DNA from: Massilia kyonggiensis
GTDB taxonomy: Bacteria > Pseudomonadota > Gammaproteobacteria > Burkholderiales > Burkholderiaceae_D
Direction of reading: 5' to 3'
DNA length: 64,000 nt
Assembly (NCBI RefSeq): GCF_024756235.1
Contig: NZ_JANUGY010000009.1
Span: 186,001 to 250,000, forward strand
Position numbers and translations under genes: made by a program. Position 1 is the stretch's first letter. Each line of letters opens with the position of its first letter. The notes beneath the pieces were generated by a model. That model saw nothing but the letters and a program-made list of their open reading frames with translations, was not told the DNA's origin and searched no databases. This document shows positions 44,854 through 52,966 of the stretch, one piece after another.

Positions 44854-45735
44854 ATGTCGATTCTGATTAACAAAGACACCAAAGTCATCACCCAAGGTAT
44901 CACCGGCAAGACCGGCCAATTCCACACCCGCATGTGCCGCGACTACGCGAACGGCCGTGAAGCCTTCGTCGCAGGCGTGAACCCGAAGAAAGCCGGTGAG
45001 GACTTCGAGGGCATCCCCATCTTCGCGAGCGTCAAGGAAGCCAAGCAGGAAACCGGCGCGACCGTGTCGGTCATCTACGTTCCGCCGGCAGGCGCCGCCG
45101 CCGCCATCTGGGAAGCCGTGGAAGCCGAGCTGGACCTGGCAATCTGCATCACCGAAGGCATCCCCGTCCGTGACATGATGGAAGTCAAGGACCGCATGGC
45201 CAAGGCCGGTTCGAAGACCCTGCTGCTGGGCCCGAACTGCCCGGGCCTGATCACCCCGGACGAGATCAAGATCGGCATCATGCCGGGTCACATCCACAAG
45301 AAAGGCCGCATCGGCGTCGTGTCCCGTTCGGGCACGCTGACGTATGAAGCCGTCGGCCAGCTGACCGCACTGGGCCTGGGCCAGTCGTCGGCAGTCGGCA
45401 TCGGTGGCGACCCGATCAACGGTCTGAAGCACATCGACGTGATGAAGATGTTCAACGACGATCCGGACACGGACGCCGTCATCATGATCGGCGAGATCGG
45501 CGGCCCGGACGAAGCCAATGCTTCGTACTGGATCAAGGACAACATGAAGAAGCCGGTCGTCGGCTTCATCGCCGGCGTCACCGCGCCGCCGGGCAAGCGC
45601 ATGGGCCACGCCGGCGCGCTGATCTCGGGCGGTGCCGATACCGCCGAAGCCAAGCTGGAAATCATGGAAGCCTGCGGCATCAAGGTCACCAAGAACCCGT
45701 CGGAAATGGCTCGTCTGCTGAAGGCGATGCTGTAA
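44854..45735 (+). CDS. sucD: Succinyl-CoA synthetase, alpha subunit
   Basis: A 293-aa subunit with an N-terminal Rossmann CoA-binding domain (VITQGITGKTGQFHT). The phosphorylated histidine is His252 in GKRMGHAGALISGG, and LLLGPNCPGLITPDE is the family signature. Together with SucC it interconverts succinyl-CoA and succinate, the point where the GabD product from the polyamine route also enters. It ends the sucCD operon at a strong terminator. Confidence 0.98.
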   Translation: MSILINKDTKVITQGITGKTGQFHTRMCRDYANGREAFVAGVNPKKAGEDFEGIPIFASVKEAKQETGATVSVIYVPPAGAAAAIWEAVEAELDLAICITEGIPVRDMMEVKDRMAKAGSKTLLLGPNCPGLITPDEIKIGIMPGHIHKKGRIGVVSRSGTLTYEAVGQLTALGLGQSSAVGIGGDPINGLKHIDVMKMFNDDPDTDAVIMIGEIGGPDEANASYWIKDNMKKPVVGFIAGVTAPPGKRMGHAGALISGGADTAEAKLEIMEACGIKVTKNPSEMARLLKAML

Positions 45736-45756
45736 TCCTGCGGTTCCGATCCGATG

Positions 45757-45787
45757 AAACGGGACGCTTCGGCGTCCCGTTTTTTTT
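45757..45787 (+). terminator. Rho-independent terminator of sucCD
   Basis: A 9-bp stem ACGGGACGC (45759-45767) and GCGTCCCGT (45772-45780) is closed by a stable TTCG tetraloop and followed by eight T. It lies 23 bp after the sucD stop codon. Confidence 0.95.
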
Positions 45788-45791
45788 GTGC

Positions 45792-45867
45792 TGACAATTT
45801 TTGTCACAACTCAACAAAAACGGTCGGGGCGACAATTTTCGCCACCCCCGCGTGACAAAAATTGTCA
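45792..45867. promoter_or_regulatory. Three GACA/TGTC palindromes upstream of the pilin promoter
   Basis: TGACAATTTTTGTCA (45792-45806) and TGACAAAAATTGTCA (45853-45867) are 15-bp inverted repeats. A degenerate copy GCGACAATTTTCGC lies between them (45829-45842). They sit about 90-165 bp upstream of the sigma-54 pilin promoter, where an enhancer-binding activator such as PilR (which recognises TGTC-type half sites in other bacteria) would bind. Confidence 0.6.
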
Positions 45868-45941
45868 TGCGGCAATGCAAAAAACACGCAAAAACTCACT
45901 ATTTGATGGCACCGTGCTAACGATTCCGTACGGAAACAGCC

Positions 45942-45957
45942 TGGCACGCCGATTGCA
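45942..45957 (+). promoter_or_regulatory. Sigma-54 (-24/-12) promoter of the pilin gene
   Basis: TGGCACG-CCGA-TTGCA is an exact match to TGGCACG-N4-TTGCA. The GG and GC doublets are 12 nt apart. It lies 82 bp before the pilin ATG, predicting transcription from about 45968. Control by RpoN/PilR is the norm for type IV pilin genes. Confidence 0.88.
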
Positions 45958-46038
45958 TAGTGTAAAGGGCAGAAGCAAGCAGTAACCGGATACGCAGTAC
46001 CCCTTTAATTTTGCAGTGCCCCCACCTGGAGAGACATC

Positions 46039-46473
46039 ATGAAAGCACCGAAAATCGTCAAGAAAGCCCAAGCCGGCTTTACCCTGATCGAACTGATGAT
46101 CGTTGTCGCGATTATCGGCATCCTGGCCGCCGTGGCCATCCCGGCATACCAGGACTACGTCGCCAAGTCGAAGTTCGCCGCCGCACTGGGCGAAGTCTCG
46201 GCCGGCAAGACCGCGTTCGAAGTCAAGCTGAACGAAGGCGCGACCCCGGCCGCACCTGCAGACGTCGGCCTGTCGGCGACCGCGACCGCCAACTGCCAAA
46301 GCTTCACCGTGACCGGCACCACGCTGACCTGCCGTATCGTCGGCGGCCCGTCGACCGTCTCCGGCCAGGACATCGTCCTGACCCGCGGCACCGACGGCGG
46401 CTGGACTTGCGCCGCTTCGACCGTCAAGCAGAAGCTGATCGGTACCACGGGCGTCTGCGTCGGCCAGAGCTAA
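46039..46473 (+). CDS. pilA: Type IV major pilin (PilA family)
   Basis: A 144-aa prepilin. A 13-residue basic leader ends in Gly13, and the mature protein starts FTLIELMIVVAIIGILAAVAIP with Phe14 and Glu18, the prepilin peptidase and assembly signature. Four Cys (86, 98, 124, 140) allow two disulfides, the second forming the C-terminal D-loop. The protein ends in Ser144, four residues after the last Cys. It polymerises into pili for twitching, adhesion and DNA uptake. AGAGA precedes the ATG. It has its own sigma-54 promoter and terminator. Confidence 0.95.
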   Translation: MKAPKIVKKAQAGFTLIELMIVVAIIGILAAVAIPAYQDYVAKSKFAAALGEVSAGKTAFEVKLNEGATPAAPADVGLSATATANCQSFTVTGTTLTCRIVGGPSTVSGQDIVLTRGTDGGWTCAASTVKQKLIGTTGVCVGQS

Positions 46474-46502
46474 TCGGTCCTCGTCTTCCGACGATCCCTG
46501 AC

Positions 46503-46537
46503 AATGCCGCTCAGTGTAAGCTGGGCGGCATTTTTAT
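46503..46537 (+). terminator. Terminator between the pilin and ligase genes
   Basis: AATGCCGC (46503-46510) pairs with GCGGCATT (46525-46532) across a 14-nt loop and is followed by a T-rich tail. It may be leaky so that the downstream gene is expressed at a lower level. It also argues against the in-frame ATG at 46504 as the start of the next gene. Confidence 0.8.
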
Positions 46538-46548
46538 TTACTAAGGCC

Positions 46549-48012
46549 ATGACAACGACAACCGCAACTGCCAAGCTCGACAATAATTCCAGCTGGAAGC
46601 GGATTGTGTCGGCAGCTTACCCGCTCGCCCTGATCGTTGTCCTGGGCATCAATTTCTTGAGCAGGAATGGACACGACGAGCAGAGACTCCATGAAATCGC
46701 GCTCCTGTTGGCAACAGGACTCATGCTCGTTTTCACCCAATCCGCTGCACTGACGGCATTTCTCGGCGCCTCCTGGGGCGGCCGCGCACTGGCTCTGTTT
46801 TTTGCGTATGGCGCCGTCTCCGCCACGGTGGCCTATGCGCCTGCTTACGCCGGCGTCGAGGTGGCGCTGTTCCTGCTCCTGCTAACAATTGCATTGGCGA
46901 TCGCCGACCAGATCCAGCGCGGTGGCGTTCCATTGATGCGGACCGCACTGCAGGCCATCGGTTGCGCCGCCGTGCTGCATGCTGTCCGGATCGTCGTCAA
47001 CTACTGCGCATCTTTTGCGCTGGGGACGCACCTCGAACCTATCGACTTTGCGCCCGGTTTCAGCAATTACCGGTTTTTCAACCATACGCAGACGGTATTG
47101 CTTCCGCTGCTGGTGCTTCTTTACTGCCTCACGCCGCTCACTTCCCGCCTGCGTTATCTCTGGCTAGCCGTGGTCGCGCTCTGGTGGTTGAGTATTTTCG
47201 CCACGACGGGTCGTGGCAGCTTCATGGGGCTCGCGGCCGGCGCGGTTTTCGCCGCGATCGTGCTGCGGCGTTGCGCGGCCGGTTACCTCAAGGCATTCGC
47301 GTTGACCTTCGCCGGCGGCATCGCCATGTATGTTGCCTTCCTAGTCATCGTGCCAGTGCTCGCGGGAGTCGGCAGCTTCGGCGCCTTCGACAATGCCATC
47401 GAACGCAGCAGGAGCGATCCCGCAAGCTCGCGCTTTTTAGTATGGGGGAATGCCCTCGGACTGATCCGCGATCATCCCTGGTTCGGCGTTGGTCCCATGC
47501 ACTTCGCCCATGATGCCCCTCTCTCCCGCATAGCCGCGCACCCGCACAACTGGGTGCTGCAGATTGCGGCCGAGTGGGGGCTGCCATCACTGTTGTTGCT
47601 GGGCTTCGCGCTGTTCAAGGGCATGCGTGCGCTGGTACGTTCGCGGACGAGCATGTCGTCCATCGAGTGTGGCAATGTGGTGCTGCCGGCATTGCTCGTC
47701 GCTGGTGCTGCCGTGCTCGTCGACGGCCTGGTTTCGGGGCTGATCGTAATGCCCCAGAGCCAGCTGGCGATCGCCCTGTACCTGGGATTTGCCATCGCCT
47801 GGGTACGCATGAGCGCCCCGGTAGCGCAGCCGCCGTACGCAGCCGGGGCGGTAACGCGGTGCGCCAACGTGCTGGTCCTGCTGGTCGCGCTGGTATGCCT
47901 GGCCAAGGGCGTGTACCCCGATGTCGTTGAGCTGATGAACGACGGTACGCCGAACGCCGCCGTGAACCGGGGCCTGCGCTGGCCACGCCTATGGGAGCTG
48001 GGCCTTTTCTGA
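46549..48012 (+). CDS. O-antigen-ligase-like pilin oligosaccharyltransferase (TfpO/PglL type)
   Basis: A 487-aa membrane protein with about 11 hydrophobic helices. A large periplasmic loop in the second half carries the Wzy_C/ligase motif HPHNWVLQIAAEWG and FNHTQT-type conserved His. Its place directly after a major pilin gene is that of tfpO in Pseudomonas and pglL-like genes elsewhere, so it probably transfers a lipid-linked glycan to the pilin. Alternatives are an O-antigen ligase or polymerase. The ATG at 46549 lies just after the pilin terminator. Codon use looks slightly less GC-biased than the neighbours. Confidence 0.8.
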   Translation: MTTTTATAKLDNNSSWKRIVSAAYPLALIVVLGINFLSRNGHDEQRLHEIALLLATGLMLVFTQSAALTAFLGASWGGRALALFFAYGAVSATVAYAPAYAGVEVALFLLLLTIALAIADQIQRGGVPLMRTALQAIGCAAVLHAVRIVVNYCASFALGTHLEPIDFAPGFSNYRFFNHTQTVLLPLLVLLYCLTPLTSRLRYLWLAVVALWWLSIFATTGRGSFMGLAAGAVFAAIVLRRCAAGYLKAFALTFAGGIAMYVAFLVIVPVLAGVGSFGAFDNAIERSRSDPASSRFLVWGNALGLIRDHPWFGVGPMHFAHDAPLSRIAAHPHNWVLQIAAEWGLPSLLLLGFALFKGMRALVRSRTSMSSIECGNVVLPALLVAGAAVLVDGLVSGLIVMPQSQLAIALYLGFAIAWVRMSAPVAQPPYAAGAVTRCANVLVLLVALVCLAKGVYPDVVELMNDGTPNAAVNRGLRWPRLWELGLF

Positions 48013-48016
48013 GCGG

Positions 48017-48733
48017 TCAGACGATCTTTTGCCGGTCCGCCAGCAAGGCCTCGTACGTCAGGTTCTGCAGCAGCGTGTAGTGCACGGGATCGAGGTCCAC
48101 GAACTGCACGCCGTACGCAAACCCTTCGGCCTGTTCCGGTCCGCCCGAGAGAGCGCTGATGTTGCGCACGGCCGCGCGCGTGCGCACGCGGATTTCCTGG
48201 TTGTTGGGCGGGGCCAGCAGGGCGAATTCCAGGTCGATCTCATCCTCGTCCTGGGGCAGGCTCTTCTTCGCTTCGATGCGGGCGCCGTTCACGCTCAGGT
48301 TCGTCAGCAGGCAGTCGGCGCCGGGCACGGCGGCGTTTTTCGGGATGACCTTGGCCGGGATGTCGACCTTGACCCGCATCGCCGTGCGCAGGCTCGTGCC
48401 CTGGATCGTGCGCGGGAAGGAGATGTGGGCGTACAGCAGCGGCCGGCCGAACACGCGCTCGACCGTGCACGCGAACGAGCACACGTGGATGCCCGAGAAC
48501 ACACGCATCGTCACGCGCTCGCCCTCGACCAGCGGGATCGGCGCGCCATTGTCCATCGGGATCTTGACGATCAGGTATTCGTCCTTCAGCCAGCCGATCA
48601 GCGTGGAAAAATGCTGCACGGGCTTCAGGCGCCGGTGCGTGATGAATTGCAGGCGTACGCCGACCTGCAGGTTCATCGACTCGAATTCGAATTCCTGGGG
48701 TTTGAGTTCGCGGTCGGCTTGCGGGTCGTTCAT
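48017..48733 (-). CDS. ycgR: PilZ-domain flagellar brake protein (YcgR-like)
   Basis: A 238-aa cytosolic c-di-GMP receptor. An N-terminal YcgR domain (about 18-110) is followed by a PilZ domain with the c-di-GMP-binding RTAMR (Arg116, Arg120) and NLSVNG (Asn145, Ser147, Gly150). At high c-di-GMP such proteins slow the flagellar motor. It is convergent with the ligase gene, 4 bp apart, and follows a terminator of the S9 peptidase gene. No flagellar genes are in the window, so the flagellar role is by family. Confidence 0.88.
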   Translation of the reverse strand: MNDPQADRELKPQEFEFESMNLQVGVRLQFITHRRLKPVQHFSTLIGWLKDEYLIVKIPMDNGAPIPLVEGERVTMRVFSGIHVCSFACTVERVFGRPLLYAHISFPRTIQGTSLRTAMRVKVDIPAKVIPKNAAVPGADCLLTNLSVNGARIEAKKSLPQDEDEIDLEFALLAPPNNQEIRVRTRAAVRNISALSGGPEQAEGFAYGVQFVDLDPVHYTLLQNLTYEALLADRQKIV

Positions 48734-48789
48734 GATATTTTCATCTCGGAAGCGACCAATAGTAGCACTGGGGCAATTCTTTGGAAACG

Positions 48790-48820
48790 AAAAAAACGCC
48801 TGTACGTACAGGCGTTTTTC
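48790..48820 (-). terminator. Terminator after the S9 peptidase gene
   Basis: ACGCCTGTAC/GTACAGGCGT (48796-48815) is a perfect 20-bp inverted repeat flanked by a run of A on one side and T on the other. It is therefore a terminator in both directions. On the minus strand it ends the S9 peptidase transcript 29 bp after its stop codon. Confidence 0.9.
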
Positions 48821-48848
48821 GTCATCCAGGCAAGAATACTGGGCGGAT

Positions 48849-50906
48849 TTACTGCTTCAGGTGCTGGTCCAGCCAGCCGATCACGGTGTGATGCCACAGC
48901 ACGGAATTGGCCGGCTTCAGCACCCAGTGGTTCTCGTCCGGGAACACGAGCAGCTTGCTCTCGATGCCGCGGCGCTGCAACGCCGTGAACGTGGACAGGC
49001 CCTGCGCCGTCGGGATGCGGAAGTCGAGGTCGCCCTGCACGACGAGCATCGGCGTCTTCCACTTGTTCACGTGCAGCACCGGGTTGAAGCGCTCATGCTT
49101 GTCCGGCACGGCGAAGTACGGACCGCCATTTTCCCAATCGGTGAACCATTGTTCTTCGGTCGAATAGGCCATGCCGCGGGTGTCGAACACGCCGTCGTGG
49201 TTGACGATGCACTTGAAGCCGTCGGACCAGTTACCCTCGATCCAGTTCATCATGTAGCCGCCATACGACGCGCCCAGCGTGCACGCGTGCGAACGGTCCA
49301 GCCAGGCGTACTTCGCCGTCGCGGCGGCCAGGCCCTTTTTCAGGTCCTCGAGCGGCTTGCCGCCCCAGTCGCCGCTGATCGCGTCCGTGAATTTCTGGCC
49401 GTATCCGGTCGAGCCGTGGAAGTCGATGAACACGGTCGCATAGCCCGCGCCCGCGTACACCTGCGGGTTCCAGCGGTAGCTCCAGCCGTTGCCGAAGCTG
49501 CCTTGCGGGCCGCCGTGGACGAGGAAGGCGACCGGGTATTTCTTGCCCGGCTCGTAATTCCACGGCTTCATCACGTGACCGTAGACGGTGTCGCCGTTCG
49601 CGCCTTTGAACGAAAACTGTTCATAGTCGCCCCAGCGCACGTCGGCCAGCTTCTCCTCGTTCACGTGGGTCAATTGTCTGGATTGAGTCGTGCCCAGCTG
49701 CATGCCGAACAATTGCGCGCCCGATGCCAGGTTCGCTTGCGTGAACGCGACGGTGTTGCCGCGCACGTCGAAGCCGCCGATGGAACCCTTGTCGGTCAGC
49801 GGAGACACTTTGCCGCTGGCCACGTCGATAGCGAACAGGCGGTGCTGGCCGATGTCCTCGGCGTCCGCGATGAGCGTCTTGCCGTCGGCCGTCCACTGGA
49901 TGCTGCCCGGCGAGCGGTCCCAGCTTTCGGCCACGTTGCGTTTCTTGCCGGTGGCGAGATCGAGGAGCACGATGTGGTAGCGGTCCGCCTCGAAGCCGGG
50001 GCGGGTCATGGCCAGGTAGGCGAGCGTGCGGCCGTCCGGCGAGAACACGCCTTTCGTGTCCCAGGCGTTATTGTCGGCGGTCAGGTTGCGCGGCGTGCCG
50101 CCCGTGGCGGGCACTGTGTACAAGTCGAAGTTCGTCGACCACGCTTCCGTCTTGCCGGCGATACGCACCGAGAACACGACGGTCTTGCCGTCCGGGCTGA
50201 AGCGGAATTCCTCGCGGTCGCCGAACGGTTTCGACGGCACGTCGCCGTCGAGCGCGCCCGACAGGCTGACCGGCGTGCCGTTCACGCGGCCGGAGGCATC
50301 CAGCGGGGCCGCATACAGCACGTTGTTGCGGCCGTCTGCCCACGTGTCCCAGTGGCGTACGAACAGGCGGTCGTAGAGTTTGCCGCTGGCCTTGTCCTTC
50401 TCTTTCGCATCCAGGCGGGTCTTCGTGCAGGCGAGGTCGGCGCAGTCGCGGAATACGGCGAGGCTCAATGCGATGCGGTCACCCGTCGGCGCGACGCGGA
50501 AGGCGTCCACATCGAGGGGCAGGTCGGTCACGCGGACCGCGTCGCCGCCGGCCGCCGGCACGCGCCACACCTGGCCCGAGCCCGAACGCGCCGACAGGAA
50601 ATAGATCGCGTCGCCGTTCGGCGACCATTCCGGATCCGTGCTGCTGGCGGCATCCGATGTCAGGCGTTGCGGCGTCGGATTGGCGGCGCGCAGGTCGACC
50701 AGGTAGAGGTCGGTATGACCGCGGTTCTTACCCATGTCGGTCGTGCGCACCGTGTAGACGACGCGGCCGCCGTCCGGCGACACCGCCGGGCTGCCGACTC
50801 TTTCCATCGTCACCAGGTCTTCGACCGTGAATCCGCGCGGTGCGGCCGTTGCGCCGATCGCCGTGCCCGTCAGGGCGGCGGCCAGCGCCAGCATACGTAA
50901 TTTCAT
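48849..50906 (-). CDS. S9 prolyl oligopeptidase / dipeptidyl-aminopeptidase family protein
   Basis: A 685-aa exported serine peptidase. A signal peptide (MKLRMLALAAALTGTAIGATA) is followed by a beta-propeller of WD40-like/TolB repeats (SPDGGRVVYTVR, SPNGDAIYFLSAR, SPDGKTVVFSV). The alpha/beta-hydrolase domain has the Ser nucleophile in GASYGGYMM, Asp in VVQGDLDFRIP and His in PDENHWV. It trims or degrades peptides in the periplasm. The ATG at 50906 precedes the signal peptide, with GAGAGGAC upstream. It is unrelated in position to the truncated S9 remnant at 35.9 kb. Confidence 0.93.
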   Translation of the reverse strand: MKLRMLALAAALTGTAIGATAAPRGFTVEDLVTMERVGSPAVSPDGGRVVYTVRTTDMGKNRGHTDLYLVDLRAANPTPQRLTSDAASSTDPEWSPNGDAIYFLSARSGSGQVWRVPAAGGDAVRVTDLPLDVDAFRVAPTGDRIALSLAVFRDCADLACTKTRLDAKEKDKASGKLYDRLFVRHWDTWADGRNNVLYAAPLDASGRVNGTPVSLSGALDGDVPSKPFGDREEFRFSPDGKTVVFSVRIAGKTEAWSTNFDLYTVPATGGTPRNLTADNNAWDTKGVFSPDGRTLAYLAMTRPGFEADRYHIVLLDLATGKKRNVAESWDRSPGSIQWTADGKTLIADAEDIGQHRLFAIDVASGKVSPLTDKGSIGGFDVRGNTVAFTQANLASGAQLFGMQLGTTQSRQLTHVNEEKLADVRWGDYEQFSFKGANGDTVYGHVMKPWNYEPGKKYPVAFLVHGGPQGSFGNGWSYRWNPQVYAGAGYATVFIDFHGSTGYGQKFTDAISGDWGGKPLEDLKKGLAAATAKYAWLDRSHACTLGASYGGYMMNWIEGNWSDGFKCIVNHDGVFDTRGMAYSTEEQWFTDWENGGPYFAVPDKHERFNPVLHVNKWKTPMLVVQGDLDFRIPTAQGLSTFTALQRRGIESKLLVFPDENHWVLKPANSVLWHHTVIGWLDQHLKQ

Positions 50907-51008
50907 CCTGTCCTCTCGCTTGTGGCTTGTGAATACGCGGCCGCGCCTGTTGGCGTGGCCGCTGAAAGGCAGCAATTTACCACGTGCAAGATGGAGGGGG
51001 GAACGGCG

Positions 51009-52730
51009 TCAGAACTCTTCCCACTCGTCCGCGCCAACCGATGCTTTCGCGGGCGCGCGCACCGGCGCCGGCTTGACGACGGGTGCCGGCTTCGGCGCCG
51101 CCAGCGTCGAGACAGGCTTCGCGGCACGGACCGGAGCCGCCGGTGCGGCCGGCGCGGCCGCCGGCACGCGGTCGCCGAGGCGGAACACGCTGACCAGCGC
51201 CGCCAGCTTCGCGGCCTGGCCTTGCAGCGCTTCCGACGCGGCCGCCGCTTCCTCGACGAGGCCCGCGTTCTGCTGGGTCACGTTGTCCATCTGGCTGATC
51301 GCCTGGTTGATCTGTTCGATGCCGCTGGTCTGCTCCTGGCTGGCGGCGCTGATCTCGGCCATGATGTCCGTCACGCGCTGGATGCTCGACACGACCTCGT
51401 GCATCGTGCTGCCGGCCTGGTCGACGAGCCTGGTGCCGGCCTCGACCTTGTCGACGGAGTCGCCGATCAGGGCCTTGATCTCCTTGGCCGCGGCCGCCGA
51501 GCGCTGGGCCAGCGTCCGCACTTCGCCCGCGACGACCGCGAAGCCGCGGCCCTGTTCGCCGGCGCGCGCGGCCTCGACCGCGGCATTCAGTGCCAGGATG
51601 TTCGTCTGGAACGCGATGCCGTCGATGACGGTGATGATGTCCACGATCTTCTTCGACGAATCGTTGATCGAGCCCATCGTCTGCACGACCTGCGCCACGA
51701 CGTCGCCACCCTGGCCGGCCACGTTCGACGCCGTCTGCGCCAGCACGTTCGCCTGGCGCGCGTTGTCGGCGTTCTGCTTGACGGTCGACGTCAGCTCTTC
51801 CATCGACGATGCGGTTTCCTCGAGCGAGCTGGCCTGTTGTTCCGTGCGCGACGACAGATCCTGGTTGCCGCTCGCGATCTCGCCGGAGGCCGAGGCGATG
51901 GCGTCGGTCCCCTGGCGCACCTCGCTCACGATGCGGGCCAGGCGGTCGCGCATGGATTTCATCGCGAACAGCAGGCTCGTCTCGTCGCCGGGACGCAGCT
52001 GCACGTCGGTGCCCAGGTCGCCGTCGGCGATGCGGGCAGCGATGTCGGCGGCATAGGCGGGTTCGCCGCCCAGTTGGCGCGTCAGGCTGCGGGTGATCAG
52101 GATGCCGAAGGCGGTGCCGACCAGGGCGCTGAGCGCGACCAGCACGAGCAGCGTGGCGCGGCTGTTTTCATAGGCGCTCTTATTGCTCAGATTGGTTTCC
52201 TGGGCCATCGTTTCCTTGTTGTGGGCCAGCGCCGTCATTTTCGTATCGAGGCCTTGCGACTTGGGCAGGAGCGTGTCGAACAGATAGTCGACGGCATCGC
52301 GCTTCGCCTGGAGCGGCTCCGCCTTCACGCGCTTGACCAGCTCCACGACCGCGCCGTCGAAGTCGCGCAGTTGCGTGTCGGCTTCGGCAAAGAGGTGCTT
52401 GCCCTCGTCGGAGTGGAACAGCGGCCGCGCCTTGTCGAGGTCTTCCTGCAGTTCCTGCTTGTACTTGTCGACGTTGGCAAGCATGCTGGTGCGTTGTTCC
52501 TCGGTCGACGCCAGCATGGCGCCGCGCAATGCACGGCCGAGGGAAACCTGGTCCAGGTTGGCTTCCTTGACATAGGAAATGCCCAGCAATTCCTTCTGGT
52601 ACATGCGCTTGGCGCGCTCGTTCATCTGCGTCATGTTATAGATCGCGATGCCGGCGACGAGGGCGCCGAGCACGACGACGACAAGAAAACCAAGGGTCAG
52701 CCGGGTCGCGACCGTCATCTGCTTGAACAT
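51009..52730 (-). CDS. Methyl-accepting chemotaxis protein
   Basis: A 573-aa chemoreceptor. Helix 1 (about 10-32), a periplasmic four-helix-bundle sensor of about 155 residues, and helix 2 (about 192-213) are followed by HAMP and a methylation region with EQQASSLEETASSMEEL. The tip is IAFQTNILALNAAVEAARAGEQGRGFAVVAGEVR. An Ala/Pro-rich linker leads to DEWEEF at the C-terminus, resembling the WxxF docking site for CheR/CheB. The ligand is unknown. It is divergent from the DUF4214 gene. Confidence 0.95.
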   Translation of the reverse strand: MFKQMTVATRLTLGFLVVVVLGALVAGIAIYNMTQMNERAKRMYQKELLGISYVKEANLDQVSLGRALRGAMLASTEEQRTSMLANVDKYKQELQEDLDKARPLFHSDEGKHLFAEADTQLRDFDGAVVELVKRVKAEPLQAKRDAVDYLFDTLLPKSQGLDTKMTALAHNKETMAQETNLSNKSAYENSRATLLVLVALSALVGTAFGILITRSLTRQLGGEPAYAADIAARIADGDLGTDVQLRPGDETSLLFAMKSMRDRLARIVSEVRQGTDAIASASGEIASGNQDLSSRTEQQASSLEETASSMEELTSTVKQNADNARQANVLAQTASNVAGQGGDVVAQVVQTMGSINDSSKKIVDIITVIDGIAFQTNILALNAAVEAARAGEQGRGFAVVAGEVRTLAQRSAAAAKEIKALIGDSVDKVEAGTRLVDQAGSTMHEVVSSIQRVTDIMAEISAASQEQTSGIEQINQAISQMDNVTQQNAGLVEEAAAASEALQGQAAKLAALVSVFRLGDRVPAAAPAAPAAPVRAAKPVSTLAAPKPAPVVKPAPVRAPAKASVGADEWEEF

Positions 52731-52966
52731 GGCACGTCTCCTGATGATGAGTTCAAGTAAATGTTAATTGATGTACGGAAATAATTCGTGAGAATTCGGG
52801 CTCGTATTGACGATGTGGCGCGTTTTTCCAACACTTACTTTCCTGCCCGCTTATTTCGATATCTGTTCAATAAAAAGTTGTTTGGCAGGAAGATATTTTT
52901 CGTGATTTTTCCGTCCATTAATCTCACTACAATAGCCCGATCGGCTACCGACACAGGATGAACAGA

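Noticed and set aside
46504..46548. In-frame ATG at 46504 as start of the pilin ligase gene
   Set aside because: It lies inside the hairpin of the pilin terminator; the ATG at 46549 follows it and begins a plausible N-terminus.
48159..50900. 913-codon plus-strand open frame opposite the PilZ and S9 peptidase genes
   Set aside because: It spans two well-supported genes and the strong hairpin at 48790-48820, and has no recognisable domain.
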